Shown here piece by piece: positions 1-8,575 of a stretch of DNA of 64,000 nucleotides. The stretch's first letter is position 1; each line of letters begins with the position of its first letter. Source of the DNA: Actinophytocola glycyrrhizae. Lineage in GTDB: Bacteria > Actinomycetota > Actinomycetes > Mycobacteriales > Pseudonocardiaceae. A program made the translations under genes and the position numbers. Where the stretch lies: positions 620,001 through 684,000 of the forward strand of contig NZ_JBHSIS010000006.1 in NCBI RefSeq assembly GCF_042653545.1. The letters run 5' to 3'. A model generated the notes under the pieces. That model was not told where the DNA came from. It worked only from the letters and a program-made list of their open reading frames with translations, and ran no database searches.

Positions 1-155
1 ACACCGAGGAGCTGGACAGCGTCCTCAAGCAGTTGACCCGGGTCGGCGTGCGCAGCCTGACCAGCCAGCCGCCCACCCTGGAGGAGCTGTTCCTCCGCCA
101 CTACGAGGCCGACATGGTCACCGGGAACGGCGGGCACGCGGCGGTGGCGGGATGA
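1..155 (+). CDS. ABC transporter ATP-binding protein, C-terminal fragment
   Basis: Only the last 50 or so codons are in the window (reading frame beginning at base 3, TGA at 153-155). The tail reads ..TSQPPTLEELFLRHYEAD.., the usual C-terminal end of DrrA/ABC-2 type exporter ATPases, where 'PPTLEELFLRHY' follows the nucleotide-binding domain. Its stop overlaps the ATG of the next gene (ATGA at 152-155), so the ATPase and the permease are translationally coupled and should form one exporter. Walker and signature motifs lie outside the window, so the substrate cannot be judged. Confidence 0.85.
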   Translation, partial: TEELDSVLKQLTRVGVRSLTSQPPTLEELFLRHYEADMVTGNGGHAAVAG

Positions 156-1795
156 CCGCCACCCTCGCCCGGCCCGCCACCGCTTCCGCTACCGGCCGGC
201 GGGACGGGTTCGCGGGGACCGGCACGCTGCTGCGGCTCGCGCTGCGCCGCGACCGGGTCGTCGCGAGCATCTGGATCCTGCTGTTCGTGGTCATGGCGGC
301 CAGCTCGTCGTCGGCGTCGCAGGACCTGTACACCACGCTGGAGTCGCGGGTGCGGGCCGCGAACGCGGTCAACGAGACACCCGCGATGCTCGCGCTGTAC
401 GGCAGGGTCTTCGACCCGACCTCGCTCGGCGCGGTGTCGCTGATCAAGCTCGGCGCGATGGGTGCCGCGCTCGCCGCGCTGGTCGCGATCTTCACGGTGG
501 TGCGGCACACCCGCGCCGAGGAGGAAACCGGCCGCCTCGAACTGCTCGGCGCGGCCGTGGTCGGCCGGTACGCGTCGCTGACCGCCGCGCTGCTGCTGGC
601 CACCGGTACCTCGCTGGTGCTGGCGCTGCTGACCGGGCTCGGCCTCATCGGCACCGGCCTGCCCGCACAGGGCGCGCTCGCGTTCGGCCTGTCGTGGGCA
701 GGCGCTGGGATCGCGTTCGCCGCGGTCGCCGCGCTGACCGCGCAGGTCACCGAGAGCGCGCGGACCGCGCGGAGCCTCGCGGCGGCGGTGCTCGCCGCGG
801 CGTACCTGCTGCGTGCGGCCGGGGACGCCACCGGAACCGACACGTCGACCTGGCTGTCGTGGGTGTCGCCGATCGGCTGGGCGCAGCAGGTCCGGCCGTT
901 CGCCGGGGACCGATGGTGGGTGCTGATCTACCTCGTCGCGTTCGCCGTGCTGGTCGCCGCAGGCGCGTACGCGCTGGTCGCCCGCCGCGACCACGGCGCG
1001 GGCCTGCTGGCGCAGAAGCCGGGCAGGCCCGCGGCGAGCCCGTCGCTGTCGAGCCCGCTGGCGCTGGCCGTGCGGCTGCAGCGCGGCGGCCTCGCGGGCT
1101 GGCTGGTCGGCATGGCCGTCGGCGGGCTGGTGCTCGGCAGCATCGCGTCGCGGATCGGCGGGTTCGTCGACACACCGGAAGCCCGCGACATGATCATGAA
1201 GCTGGGCGGTGAGCGCGGGATCGTCGACGCGTTCCTGTCGGCCGAGATGGGCATCCTCGCCGTGATCGTGTCCGCGTACGGGATCTCGTCGGCCATGCGG
1301 CTGCGTGCGGAGGAGACCGCGCTGCGGGCCGAGCCGATCCTCGCGACCCGCGTCGGCAGGGTGCGCTGGGCGGCGAGCCACCTGGTCGTCGCGCTCGCCG
1401 GGACGACACTGCTGATGGCCGCGGTCGGCGTGTTCGGCGGGTTCGCGCACGGCGCGGCCAGCGGTGACCTCGGCGAGACGGGCCGTGTGGTGGCGGCCGC
1501 GCTGGTGCAACTGCCAGCGGTGTGGGTGCTGACCGGCATCACCGTGCTGGTGTTCGGCGTCGCGCCGGGACTCGTGATGGCGGGCTGGGGTGCGCTCGTG
1601 GTGTTCCTGCTGCTGGGGCAGATGGGACCGCTGTTCGGGCTGCCGCGGTGGGCGATGGACCTCTCGCCGTTCACGCACACCCCGAAGCTGCCGGGCGGTG
1701 AGTTCGCCGCGGCGCCGCTGGTGTGGCTGACGCTGGTGGCGGCGGCGCTGGTCGCGGCCGGGCTGGCGGCGTTCCGCAGGCGGGACGTCGGCTGA
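152..1795 (+). CDS. ABC-2 family exporter permease (polyketide-antibiotic exporter type)
   Basis: A 547-residue integral membrane protein with about twelve hydrophobic segments in two similar halves. Each half is preceded by an amphipathic stretch, and each carries a short cytoplasmic 'RAEE' motif after its second helix (..TRAEEETGRLELLGA.. and ..LRAEETALRAEPILA..). This duplicated layout is typical of the large ABC permeases called 'exporter of polyketide antibiotics'. It overlaps the upstream ATPase by four bases and would form the membrane channel of that exporter. The likely role is efflux of a hydrophobic compound; the substrate is not visible. Starting at 152 is supported by the ATGA overlap and the N-terminal basic stretch before the first helix. 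Confidence 0.85.
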   Translation: MTATLARPATASATGRRDGFAGTGTLLRLALRRDRVVASIWILLFVVMAASSSSASQDLYTTLESRVRAANAVNETPAMLALYGRVFDPTSLGAVSLIKLGAMGAALAALVAIFTVVRHTRAEEETGRLELLGAAVVGRYASLTAALLLATGTSLVLALLTGLGLIGTGLPAQGALAFGLSWAGAGIAFAAVAALTAQVTESARTARSLAAAVLAAAYLLRAAGDATGTDTSTWLSWVSPIGWAQQVRPFAGDRWWVLIYLVAFAVLVAAGAYALVARRDHGAGLLAQKPGRPAASPSLSSPLALAVRLQRGGLAGWLVGMAVGGLVLGSIASRIGGFVDTPEARDMIMKLGGERGIVDAFLSAEMGILAVIVSAYGISSAMRLRAEETALRAEPILATRVGRVRWAASHLVVALAGTTLLMAAVGVFGGFAHGAASGDLGETGRVVAAALVQLPAVWVLTGITVLVFGVAPGLVMAGWGALVVFLLLGQMGPLFGLPRWAMDLSPFTHTPKLPGGEFAAAPLVWLTLVAAALVAAGLAAFRRRDVG

Positions 1796-1864
1796 CCGTC
1801 CACTGCGAGCACCACGACCGCCCGACCGGAACCTGGCCCTGACATGCGAGCTTGTAGAGGAGGA

Positions 1865-1915
1865 ATGAAGCGCGGACCCGGGCGGTTGACCCGTTCGGGT
1901 CACGGTCGAGGCTGA
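1865..1915 (+). CDS. possible 16-residue leader peptide before the MFS gene
   Basis: A strong ribosome binding site (gaggagg, 1857-1863) sits directly before an ATG that opens a 16-codon frame rich in Arg and Gly. Its TGA (1913-1915) shares a base with the ATG of the MFS transporter at 1915. The MFS start itself has only a poorly spaced GAGG. The layout suggests either translational coupling or an attenuation-type leader controlling the exporter. It is inferred from layout alone; no homologue is known to me and it may be untranslated. Confidence 0.35.
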   Translation: MKRGPGRLTRSGHGRG

Positions 1916-3141
1916 TGGGGGTGGTCGCGGTTTCCGCGCAGAAGGAGCGGCTGCCCAGCGAGGTGTGGGTGCTCGTCGCGGCCAACTTCGTGATCGCCGC
2001 CGGGTTCGGGCTGGTCGCCCCCGCACTGCCGACGTTCGCGCGCAGCTTCGACGTCAGCGTGACCGCCGCGTCGGTGGTGGTCAGCGCGTTCGCGGTGGCC
2101 CGGCTGGTGTTCGCGCCCGCCAGCGGGCGGCTCGTCTCGATGCTCGGTGAACGGCGCGTGTACCTGACGGGCATCACGATCGTCGCGGTGTCGACCGGTC
2201 TGTGCGCGTTCGCCGCGAACTACTGGCAGCTGCTGCTGTTCCGGTCACTGGGCGGGATCGGGTCGACCATGTTCACGGTGTCGGCGATCGCGCTGCTGAT
2301 CCGGCTGACGCCCACGCCGCTGCGGGGCCGGGCCTCCGGGCTGTGGGGCACCGGGTTCCTGACCGGCAGCGTGGCCGGGCCGCTGCTCGGCGGTGGGCTG
2401 CTGACGATCTCCCTGCGTGCCCCGTTCCTGGTGTACGCGGTGCTGCTGATGGTCGCGGTGCTCATCGTGTGGTGGTTCCTGCGCAACTCGACCCTGGCGG
2501 CGAAGGCGGACGCCGAGACGTCGACGTTCACGGTGCGGGAGGCGCTGCGGCACCGGGCGTACGTGGCGGCGCTGGGTTCGTCGTTCGCGAACGGCTGGGC
2601 CGTGTTCGGCGTGCGGGTGTCGCTGGTGCCGCTGTTCGTGGAGGAGGTCCTGCGGCGCGACGGCGCGTTCGCGGGCACCGCACTGGCCGTGTTCGCGGTG
2701 GGCAACGTGCTGATGCTGCTGGTGTCGGGCCGGATGGCCGACTCGTGGGGCCGCAAACCGACGGTGCTGCTCGGGCTGGTCATCTCCGCGGGCGGCACGA
2801 TCTGGGTGGGCTTCACGGCCGACGTGCCGATGTTCCTGATCGCGACCGTGATCGCGGGCCTCGGCGCCGGCCTGCTGGCACCACCGCTGCAGGCGACGGT
2901 CGCGGACGTGATCGGCTCCCGCGGCCGCGGCGGCCCGGTGCTGGCGACGTTCCAGATGACGGCCGACATCGGCGCCGTGCTGGGACCGGTCGTGGCGGGC
3001 CTGCTGGCGGACAACCTGTCCTACGGCGCGGCGTTCGCGGTGACCGGCTCACTGTGCGCGGTGGCCGCGTTCGCCTGGTTCCCGGCGCCGGAAACCCTGC
3101 CTGCCAAGACGAAGTCAGAGCCGTCGCCCGCGGTGTCCTGA
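1915..3141 (+). CDS. MFS family drug/multidrug efflux transporter
   Basis: A 408-residue protein with twelve predicted membrane helices. The cytoplasmic loop 2-3 carries the MFS signature (..SGRLVSMLGERRVYLTG..) and the equivalent loop in the second half repeats it (..SGRMADSWGRKPTVLLG..). The 'GxxxGPLLGG' stretch near residue 160 matches motif C of proton-drug antiporters, so export is more likely than uptake. The C-terminus is short and polar. It follows the ABC exporter by about 120 bases on the same strand and may belong to the same resistance/export cluster. Start at 1915 is chosen because it gives a short N-terminal tail before helix 1 and overlaps the putative leader stop (TGATG). Confidence 0.88.
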   Translation: MGVVAVSAQKERLPSEVWVLVAANFVIAAGFGLVAPALPTFARSFDVSVTAASVVVSAFAVARLVFAPASGRLVSMLGERRVYLTGITIVAVSTGLCAFAANYWQLLLFRSLGGIGSTMFTVSAIALLIRLTPTPLRGRASGLWGTGFLTGSVAGPLLGGGLLTISLRAPFLVYAVLLMVAVLIVWWFLRNSTLAAKADAETSTFTVREALRHRAYVAALGSSFANGWAVFGVRVSLVPLFVEEVLRRDGAFAGTALAVFAVGNVLMLLVSGRMADSWGRKPTVLLGLVISAGGTIWVGFTADVPMFLIATVIAGLGAGLLAPPLQATVADVIGSRGRGGPVLATFQMTADIGAVLGPVVAGLLADNLSYGAAFAVTGSLCAVAAFAWFPAPETLPAKTKSEPSPAVS

Positions 3142-3243
3142 ACGGCCACCCGTTCTGCGTGTCCGCGCCGGAAGTGGTTCCCCCGTGTGCACGAACGCGC
3201 GACGCGACCTCGCACCGCGGTGCCGCGGTGTTGTACTCGCGAC

Positions 3244-4419
3244 ATGGAACGTGCCGACCGCTCGCCACTACGCCCCGGTCCCTCGCTGGCCGCAGTGCTC
3301 GCGCTGTCGGCCACGGTGCTGGTCGTCCCGGTCACCGCGCCGTCCACCCCCGGCACGCCGCCCTCGGCCGCCGACGACCCGGCGGTCCCGGACGGCGCGG
3401 TGCCGGACGGCACGGCGGGTTGGCCGCGGGCCGCCGCGCCAGGGGCGGCCGTCCCGGTGCCGATCAGCAGGGTCGGTCCCGGTGGGAGCGTGGCCACCGG
3501 GCCGTACTCGGGACTGGCCGGAATTCCCGCGAACGTCTACCCGGCGTACACGCGGGCGGCGGCCCACTTCGCGGCGACACAACCGGACTGCCGGCTGCCC
3601 TCGGTCCTGCTCGCCGCGATCGGGCGCGTGGAGTCGGGACACGCACGGGGCGGCCGGGTCGACTCGCGGGGCACGACGCTCACCCCGATCCTCGGCCCCC
3701 GGCTGGACGGCGGTCCGGCACTGGCGGCCATCCCCGACACCGACAACGGGAGCTACGACGGTGACACGGTGTGGGACCGCGCGGTGGGCCCCATGCAGTT
3801 CATCCCGGGAACCTGGCGCGGCTGGGCGGCCGACGGGAACGGCGACGGGGTGGCCGACCCGCACAACGTCCACGACGCGGCCCGCGCGGCGGGCGCCTAC
3901 CTGTGCGCGGACGGCCGCGACCTGTCCACGGCGGAAGGGCTGCGGGCCGGCGTGCTGAGCTACAACCGGTCGGAGTCCTACCTGCACCTGATCCGGCGGT
4001 GGATGGCCGTGTACGAGCGGGGCGTCGTCGTCGGCCCGGTGGGGCCCGTCGGGCCGGTGGGGCCCGCCGGTCCGGCGTTGCCCGAAGCGGGCCCGGGCAG
4101 CCCCGGCTCGGCGACCGGCACCCCGGTGATGGCTCCGGCGCCGCGGCCCGCCACGCCGCCGCCGACGAGTCCCGGGCCGCCGGAGCCGGTGCCCACCACC
4201 CCGGCCGCGCCGCCGCCATCCCCATCCCCATCCCCGGCCCCGGTCCCGGCCCCTGCCGAGCCGGTCACGACGACGGTCACCAACGTCGTCGAAGGGACCC
4301 TGTGCCTGGTCGACGGGATCCTGGTTTCGGTGACCACGACCACCACCAGCCTGCTGGGCGGTCTGCTCGGGCAGCCGGTCAGTCCCGACCCCGCCGATGG
4401 GTGTCCGAGGGCGGGCTGA
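3244..4419 (+). CDS. secreted lytic transglycosylase (SLT/lysozyme-like) with Pro-rich tail
   Basis: The ATG at 3244 gives 391 residues opening with a basic stretch and a hydrophobic core (..SLAAVLALSATVLVVPVTA..), a probable signal peptide; a GTG at 3187 would add 19 unlikely residues. Residues about 90-265 form a lysozyme-fold domain: 'IGRVESGH' supplies the catalytic Glu near residue 130, and 'GPMQFIPGTWRGW' and 'GVLSYNRSESYL' are the family's other landmarks. This family cleaves murein glycan strands. The last 120 residues are a Pro/Thr-rich tail with a short G/P/V repeat (VGPVGPVGP), possibly spanning the wall. Its 3' end overlaps the convergent PucR gene by 41 bases. Confidence 0.85.
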   Translation: MERADRSPLRPGPSLAAVLALSATVLVVPVTAPSTPGTPPSAADDPAVPDGAVPDGTAGWPRAAAPGAAVPVPISRVGPGGSVATGPYSGLAGIPANVYPAYTRAAAHFAATQPDCRLPSVLLAAIGRVESGHARGGRVDSRGTTLTPILGPRLDGGPALAAIPDTDNGSYDGDTVWDRAVGPMQFIPGTWRGWAADGNGDGVADPHNVHDAARAAGAYLCADGRDLSTAEGLRAGVLSYNRSESYLHLIRRWMAVYERGVVVGPVGPVGPVGPAGPALPEAGPGSPGSATGTPVMAPAPRPATPPPTSPGPPEPVPTTPAAPPPSPSPSPAPVPAPAEPVTTTVTNVVEGTLCLVDGILVSVTTTTTSLLGGLLGQPVSPDPADGCPRAG

Positions 4420-6037
4420 CCCCGTGCCCGGCCCCGGCCACGTCCTCCCACCCACCGGTGGGAGCGCCGCCGTGCACGAGCCGGGTGGCCAGGTGGAGCG
4501 CGAGCCGCTCGTCCGGGTCGTTCATCTCGACGTCGAGCAGTGTCCGGATCCGGTCAAGGCGCGCCAGCACGGTGTTGCGGTGCACCCCGAGGCTCAGCGC
4601 GGTCGCGGTCGCGGACGACTCGTTGTCCAGATAGCAGGACAGGGTGATCGTGAGGTATCCGGACATGTCCGCGGACGTGAGCGGCAGCAGCAGCCGCTCG
4701 GCGAGATCGACCTGGGACGGGGTCGCGTGCTGGTCGGACAGCAACCGCTTGACGCTGCTCGCACCGATGCGTTCGACCGCGCCCGCGACGTTGCGCGCGG
4801 CGGCCATCGTGCAGGCACGTCGCGCGTCCTGCAGCGAGTCACGCAGTCCCCCGGTGCCGTTGCCCGGCACGCCGACCCCCGCGCACATCCGCACACCCGG
4901 GCAGGACCGCTCGACGTCGAGCAGGACACCCCGCATCGTCCGCAACAGCGTGCCGTCCTCGTCCGGGTCGAGGTCGGTGAACCACACCACCCAGCCGTCG
5001 TCGCGGGGCACCGGGTCCGCGGCCAGACCGCGGGTCTCGAGCGCGGTCCGCAGGCGGTACCGGACCGCCATCCCGGACGGCTCGTGTCCGCTCGCCCGGA
5101 CGTGGACGCCGGTGTGCCTGCCACCCAGACGCCAGCCGGCCGCGGTCGCCTGCTCCAGCACCTCGGAACTCGGCGCGTCCGCCTCGGCGAGCAGCCGGGC
5201 CAGCAACCCCGCGCGGGGCTGCTGCTGCCGCTCCAGTTCGACGGCGACGGTGGCGAGGTGCGCGACGAACGCCCACGCCGCGACGCTGAGGGACACGCTG
5301 GTGGTGCGCGCGTAGGCGACCGGCCCGTTGGGCACCACCGCCACGAGCCGCAGGTTCAGCGGGCCCGTCGGTCCGAGCCGGACCGGCTGGATGATCAACA
5401 GCGAGTCGTCGTCCAGCGCGCGCACCTGCTGGGTGTGCCCCCCTCCCCCGGCCGACGGCCGGCACGCGCGCCGGAACGCCTGCGACAGCACGACCTCGGC
5501 GGGCAGGTTGCCCACGGCCAGCCGCCCCTCCGCGTCGAGCAGGCCGACCCGGCAGCGCAGTGTGGACGACAGGACCCGCACCATTCCCTCCGCGTCCGAC
5601 ACCGTCGAGCACAACCGGTGGGACACCGTGTTGATCAACTCCGCGTCCGGCAGGTCGGGCGACCGCACGAACCGGTCCATGGCGGTCACGAGTCTTCGCA
5701 CGTCGACGTTCTGCCCGGTCAGGACGAGTGGCAGGCCGCACCGCTGGACCAGCTCCCGGATGGTCGCCGGAAGCTGGTCGACGGAGCCGTTGACCAGCAG
5801 GCCGCTGGCCCCCTGGCTCGCGGCGCGCACGATCGTCCCGGCCAGGTTCTGGCCGGGGGCGACGAACCGGTCGTGGTCGAGGACGGCGAACTCCCCCGGC
5901 CGCAGCCCGGCGAGCTCGTCGTGGGCGCTCACCGCGACGACGGAGCGCACGACGCGGTGCGCCAGGTCGCCGGCGGCCACCACCTCGTGCCCAGGAAGGA
6001 ACCCGAACGCGAGCAGGTTGCTGAGCGTCATCGACAC
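4379..6037 (-). CDS. PucR family transcriptional regulator
   Basis: A 552-residue protein. The N-terminal domain (about 1-130) has the PucR/'purine catabolism' look (LSNLLAFGFLPGHEVVAAG.. and ..ASQGASGLLVNG..). A GGDEF-like central domain follows, and a C-terminal helix-turn-helix reads ..YLDNESSATATALSLGVHRNTVLARLDRI.., the PucR_C/CdaR-type motif. Such proteins activate catabolic or antibiotic genes on sensing metabolites. The GTG at 6037 or the ATG at 6031 could be the start; a ggag lies about 10 bases upstream of the GTG. It is separated from the LuxR-type gene by 338 bases, so it has its own promoter. Whether it controls the eCIS is unknown. Confidence 0.85.
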   Translation of the reverse strand: MSMTLSNLLAFGFLPGHEVVAAGDLAHRVVRSVVAVSAHDELAGLRPGEFAVLDHDRFVAPGQNLAGTIVRAASQGASGLLVNGSVDQLPATIRELVQRCGLPLVLTGQNVDVRRLVTAMDRFVRSPDLPDAELINTVSHRLCSTVSDAEGMVRVLSSTLRCRVGLLDAEGRLAVGNLPAEVVLSQAFRRACRPSAGGGGHTQQVRALDDDSLLIIQPVRLGPTGPLNLRLVAVVPNGPVAYARTTSVSLSVAAWAFVAHLATVAVELERQQQPRAGLLARLLAEADAPSSEVLEQATAAGWRLGGRHTGVHVRASGHEPSGMAVRYRLRTALETRGLAADPVPRDDGWVVWFTDLDPDEDGTLLRTMRGVLLDVERSCPGVRMCAGVGVPGNGTGGLRDSLQDARRACTMAAARNVAGAVERIGASSVKRLLSDQHATPSQVDLAERLLLPLTSADMSGYLTITLSCYLDNESSATATALSLGVHRNTVLARLDRIRTLLDVEMNDPDERLALHLATRLVHGGAPTGGWEDVAGAGHGVSPPSDTHRRGRD

Positions 6038-6375
6038 GACCGCGACTCCTCACTCCTCGCGATCCGCCCTGCGTCATTCGATTGTCATGTCGACCGCTGG
6101 GCAGCACCGACCAGCGCCGGATCAGCCGTCAACCGACCATTCCGGCACTCGAAAGCGGCGGATCATCATCACATGTCGGCATAACGAGCCGCGAGGCGCG
6201 CGGTTACGACCCTTCCCCAGGTCAGCCCACTCCGAACGGGATCCGCGAAACCGGCCACCGCTTTTGCGGAATCGACGCGAAAATCGAAGGGGCTGGCATC
6301 GGTGTCGTTCCGATAAGCGTAACAACCACTTCTTCATTCGTAATGGTTTCGTGGCCCAAACGGTGTCGGGCCGGC
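6038..6375. other. 338-bp intergenic region, no gene seen
   Basis: This lies between the start of the PucR-type gene and the end of the LuxR-type gene. No frame here has both a plausible start with ribosome binding site and protein-like composition. The stretch around 6300-6350 is noticeably richer in A+T than its surroundings (cgataagcgtaacaacc..), as promoters often are in such genomes, but no convincing -35/-10 pair is clear. Confidence 0.5.
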
Positions 6376-6996
6376 TCAGATCAGCCCTTCCCGCATCGCG
6401 AACGCCACCGCGTGCGTGCGGTTGCGGAGGTGGAAGCGGCTGACCACGTCGTGCAACGCGTTCTTGATCGTGCGTTCCGAATAGGACAGCTCCTGGGCGA
6501 TCTCGCGGACCTCCATGCCCTGGGAGATCATCCGGAGCACCGCGGCCTCGCGGTCGGACAGGCCGGTGAACTTCAGCCCCTTCGGTGCCAGCACCTGGTG
6601 CTGCAGGCGGTTGACCTGATCGAGGAGACGGCCGACGAGCTTCGGCGAGAGCACGCCGCCCATGGACGACGCCTGGGTCACCGCCGTCACCAGTCTCTCC
6701 GGTGTCGCGTCCGCTCTCGCGACCACGCCGCACGCACCCGTCTCGATGACCGACAGCAGCGCGGCGTCGTCGATCGTGGACACCACGAGGATCACCTGCC
6801 GGTTGCCATGGGCCCGCAGCTCCCGCACCAGCTGGAGCGCCTGGTCGTCGACGATGTCGTTGACGACGACACAGACCGCCGCTGGCGACGGGTCGGCGAC
6901 GAGTTCGACCTCCGGCCGGGAACGCAGCTGCGTGGCGACCCCGGTCCGCAGGATCGGGTCGGTCGACGTCACGTGAACGGGGATTCGGGGAGCCAT
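6376..6996 (-). CDS. LuxR-family response-regulator-like protein with degenerate receiver
   Basis: 206 residues. The C-terminal 64 form a canonical LuxR/FixJ helix-turn-helix (LSDREAAVLRMISQGMEVREIA.. then ..SERTIKNALHDVVSRF..). The N-terminal 120 look like a receiver fold, but the acidic pocket is poor: the strand-1 region reads HVTSTDPI with a single Asp, and the expected phospho-acceptor region reads VVVNDIVDD rather than a clear 'hhhhD(x)RMP'. Phosphorylation-independent control is therefore likely. Strong AGG-type ribosome binding site five bases before ATG 6996. No histidine kinase gene is adjacent. Its position at the edge of the eCIS locus matches the LuxR regulators common there. Confidence 0.85.
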   Translation of the reverse strand: MAPRIPVHVTSTDPILRTGVATQLRSRPEVELVADPSPAAVCVVVNDIVDDQALQLVRELRAHGNRQVILVVSTIDDAALLSVIETGACGVVARADATPERLVTAVTQASSMGGVLSPKLVGRLLDQVNRLQHQVLAPKGLKFTGLSDREAAVLRMISQGMEVREIAQELSYSERTIKNALHDVVSRFHLRNRTHAVAFAMREGLI

Positions 6997-7090
6997 GATT
7001 CACCTCGTGATCGACGGGGAGCGGTGCACGTCCACTGTCGACACGGTGCTCAACACGCGCTCAACGCGACTGCACGTGCGCTCACCACGG

Positions 7091-8353
7091 TCACCGCACG
7101 AGCGCCACCGTGAAGTCGCCCGTCGGTGTGCACGGGTCCCGGCGGTTCGTGCACACGACCGCGAGCGTGATCCGCTCCCCCGGGCGGACCAGGGGCGGGT
7201 CGTCCGGCACGAAGGTGAGCTCGTCGTTGCCGTCGCGGTTGATCACGGCCAGGTCCACCGTGCCGACCACCACGGAGCCGTGCCTGATCTGGAGCTGCCC
7301 GGTGTCGGCGGCGGGGTTGCGCAGCACCACGGACAGCACGCGGTACCGCGCCCCGGCCGGCACCACGTAGGAGAACAGCTGCGGCCCGCCGCCCACGTTC
7401 GGGTACGCCCGCGTCTCGATGCGGAACCGGCCGGTCACCGCCCTGCCCCCGGTGGGCGCCGACACGCTCGGCCCGCCACCACCCGCCACCCGGCTCGGGC
7501 CCGGCGCCGAGCTCGGCGCGGAACTGGCGGTCGTCGGCGCGGCCGAGCCGGTGGTGGTGGTAGTCGCCGCCGAGCTGGACGGCCGCTCCGGCGACGGGCC
7601 CGCGATGGAGACCGGTTGCTGGCGCAGCAGCAAGGTCACGATGATCACCAGGACCATGAGCAGCCCGAAGAGGATGGACACCAGCCAGAACACCCGCCGC
7701 GGGATCAGCGCCTTCTGGTCGAGACGGGCGTCGAGCTCGATCTCCTGCGCGTCCGGCACCGCCACGACGATCTTGAACGGCAGCGGGACGTTCTCGCCCT
7801 TCCAGAAGTACTTCCTCGGCCGGGCGTCGACGCGCGCGAAGGTCGTGTGGCCGAGCGGCAGCTCGAGGCGCGCGGGTTTGCGCCGGAAGGTGAGGCGCTC
7901 GTCCTTGTCGACCGCGCCCACCTCGACCTTGACGGGGTGGTTGCCCAGGTTGTCCAGCGCGAGGGTGTGCCTGCCGATCCGGCGCGCCGTCGACGTCTCC
8001 GGCACCACCCCGGCGGCGACCTCGGTGAACGGCTCGACGGTGACCACGCCCTCCTGCACGACCGACCCCGCCGGGTCCTCCCGCGAGGCGATCCGCAGCG
8101 CGAACGGGTGTTCGCCGGCAGGCACCTCGTGCGACCGGGGCGGCCGGAAGGTCAGCTCGACGCTGACCTCCTGCCTCGGCATGAGGTTGGCGACGGCGGG
8201 CTTGATCTCGGTCCAGTCCGCGGGCGCGCCGCGGACGGTGAAGACGAACTGGTCCACCACCGCGGAGTTGTTGCGGATCAGCACATGGCACCGTGCGGCC
8301 CCGCCGGGGGCGACCACGACCGCACCGGTGCGAAGGAGCGCGCTGACAGCCAT
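7091..8353 (-). CDS. eCIS-linked single-pass membrane protein with Ig-like domains
   Basis: 420 residues. Residues 1-210 look like two beta-sandwich domains of the COG1470/Ig-like type ('LIRNNSAVVDQFVFTV', 'LALDNLGNHPVKVEV'). One membrane helix follows at about 221-243, preceded by 'IPRR'. By the positive-inside rule the N-terminal half is cytoplasmic. Residues 250-305 are a Ser/Thr/Pro linker, and 306-420 a further beta-rich domain, probably outside. Similar proteins occur in actinomycete contractile injection loci, sometimes labelled 'hydrolytic protein', but no catalytic motif is visible. It is transcribed away from the SARP regulator, sharing the 220-bp promoter region. A membrane docking role is inference. 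Confidence 0.6.
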   Translation of the reverse strand: MAVSALLRTGAVVVAPGGAARCHVLIRNNSAVVDQFVFTVRGAPADWTEIKPAVANLMPRQEVSVELTFRPPRSHEVPAGEHPFALRIASREDPAGSVVQEGVVTVEPFTEVAAGVVPETSTARRIGRHTLALDNLGNHPVKVEVGAVDKDERLTFRRKPARLELPLGHTTFARVDARPRKYFWKGENVPLPFKIVVAVPDAQEIELDARLDQKALIPRRVFWLVSILFGLLMVLVIIVTLLLRQQPVSIAGPSPERPSSSAATTTTTGSAAPTTASSAPSSAPGPSRVAGGGGPSVSAPTGGRAVTGRFRIETRAYPNVGGGPQLFSYVVPAGARYRVLSVVLRNPAADTGQLQIRHGSVVVGTVDLAVINRDGNDELTFVPDDPPLVRPGERITLAVVCTNRRDPCTPTGDFTVALVR

Positions 8354-8470
8354 GCGTCACAGCATGTCCGCGGCCCGCGCACCAGGGCAGCCGCCGCCGA
8401 ACCAGTCGCCAGGACACGATCCGCTGACCTGACGGGCACGTCCGCCCAGCGGCGGAGGCATCCCCCGGCG

Positions 8471-8494
8471 CATCGCGCGTGGCCACGCGCGATG
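8471..8494. promoter_or_regulatory. 24-bp perfect palindrome, candidate operator
   Basis: The sequence catcgcgcgtgg is followed immediately by its exact reverse complement, giving 12+12 bases with no spacer. It sits in the 220-bp region between the divergently transcribed membrane-protein gene (start 8353) and the SARP/ATPase gene (start about 8576). Symmetry without a loop fits a dimeric protein binding site better than an RNA hairpin. The binding protein is not known; the nearby LuxR-, PucR- or SARP-type regulators are candidates. Confidence 0.55.
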
Positions 8495-8575
8495 TGCGAG
8501 TTGCCCACGGCGCCCCGCCGCGATGGGCAGATCGTCTGCTGACCGGGTCCTGCCGCGACAGGCACAGTCGCTGGT

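Noticed and set aside
101..2026. Long minus-strand reading frame opposite the ABC permease
   Set aside because: Arg/His/Pro/Gln-rich translation typical of the antisense of GC-rich coding DNA; the plus-strand membrane protein is clearly the real gene. The same reasoning removed other long antisense frames, for example over 4397-6184, 8762-11254, 13489-15423, 20165-22822 and 29991-33491.
3187..3243. Upstream GTG start for the transglycosylase
   Set aside because: It would bury the signal peptide behind 19 residues with two cysteines; ATG 3244 gives a normal secretory N-terminus.
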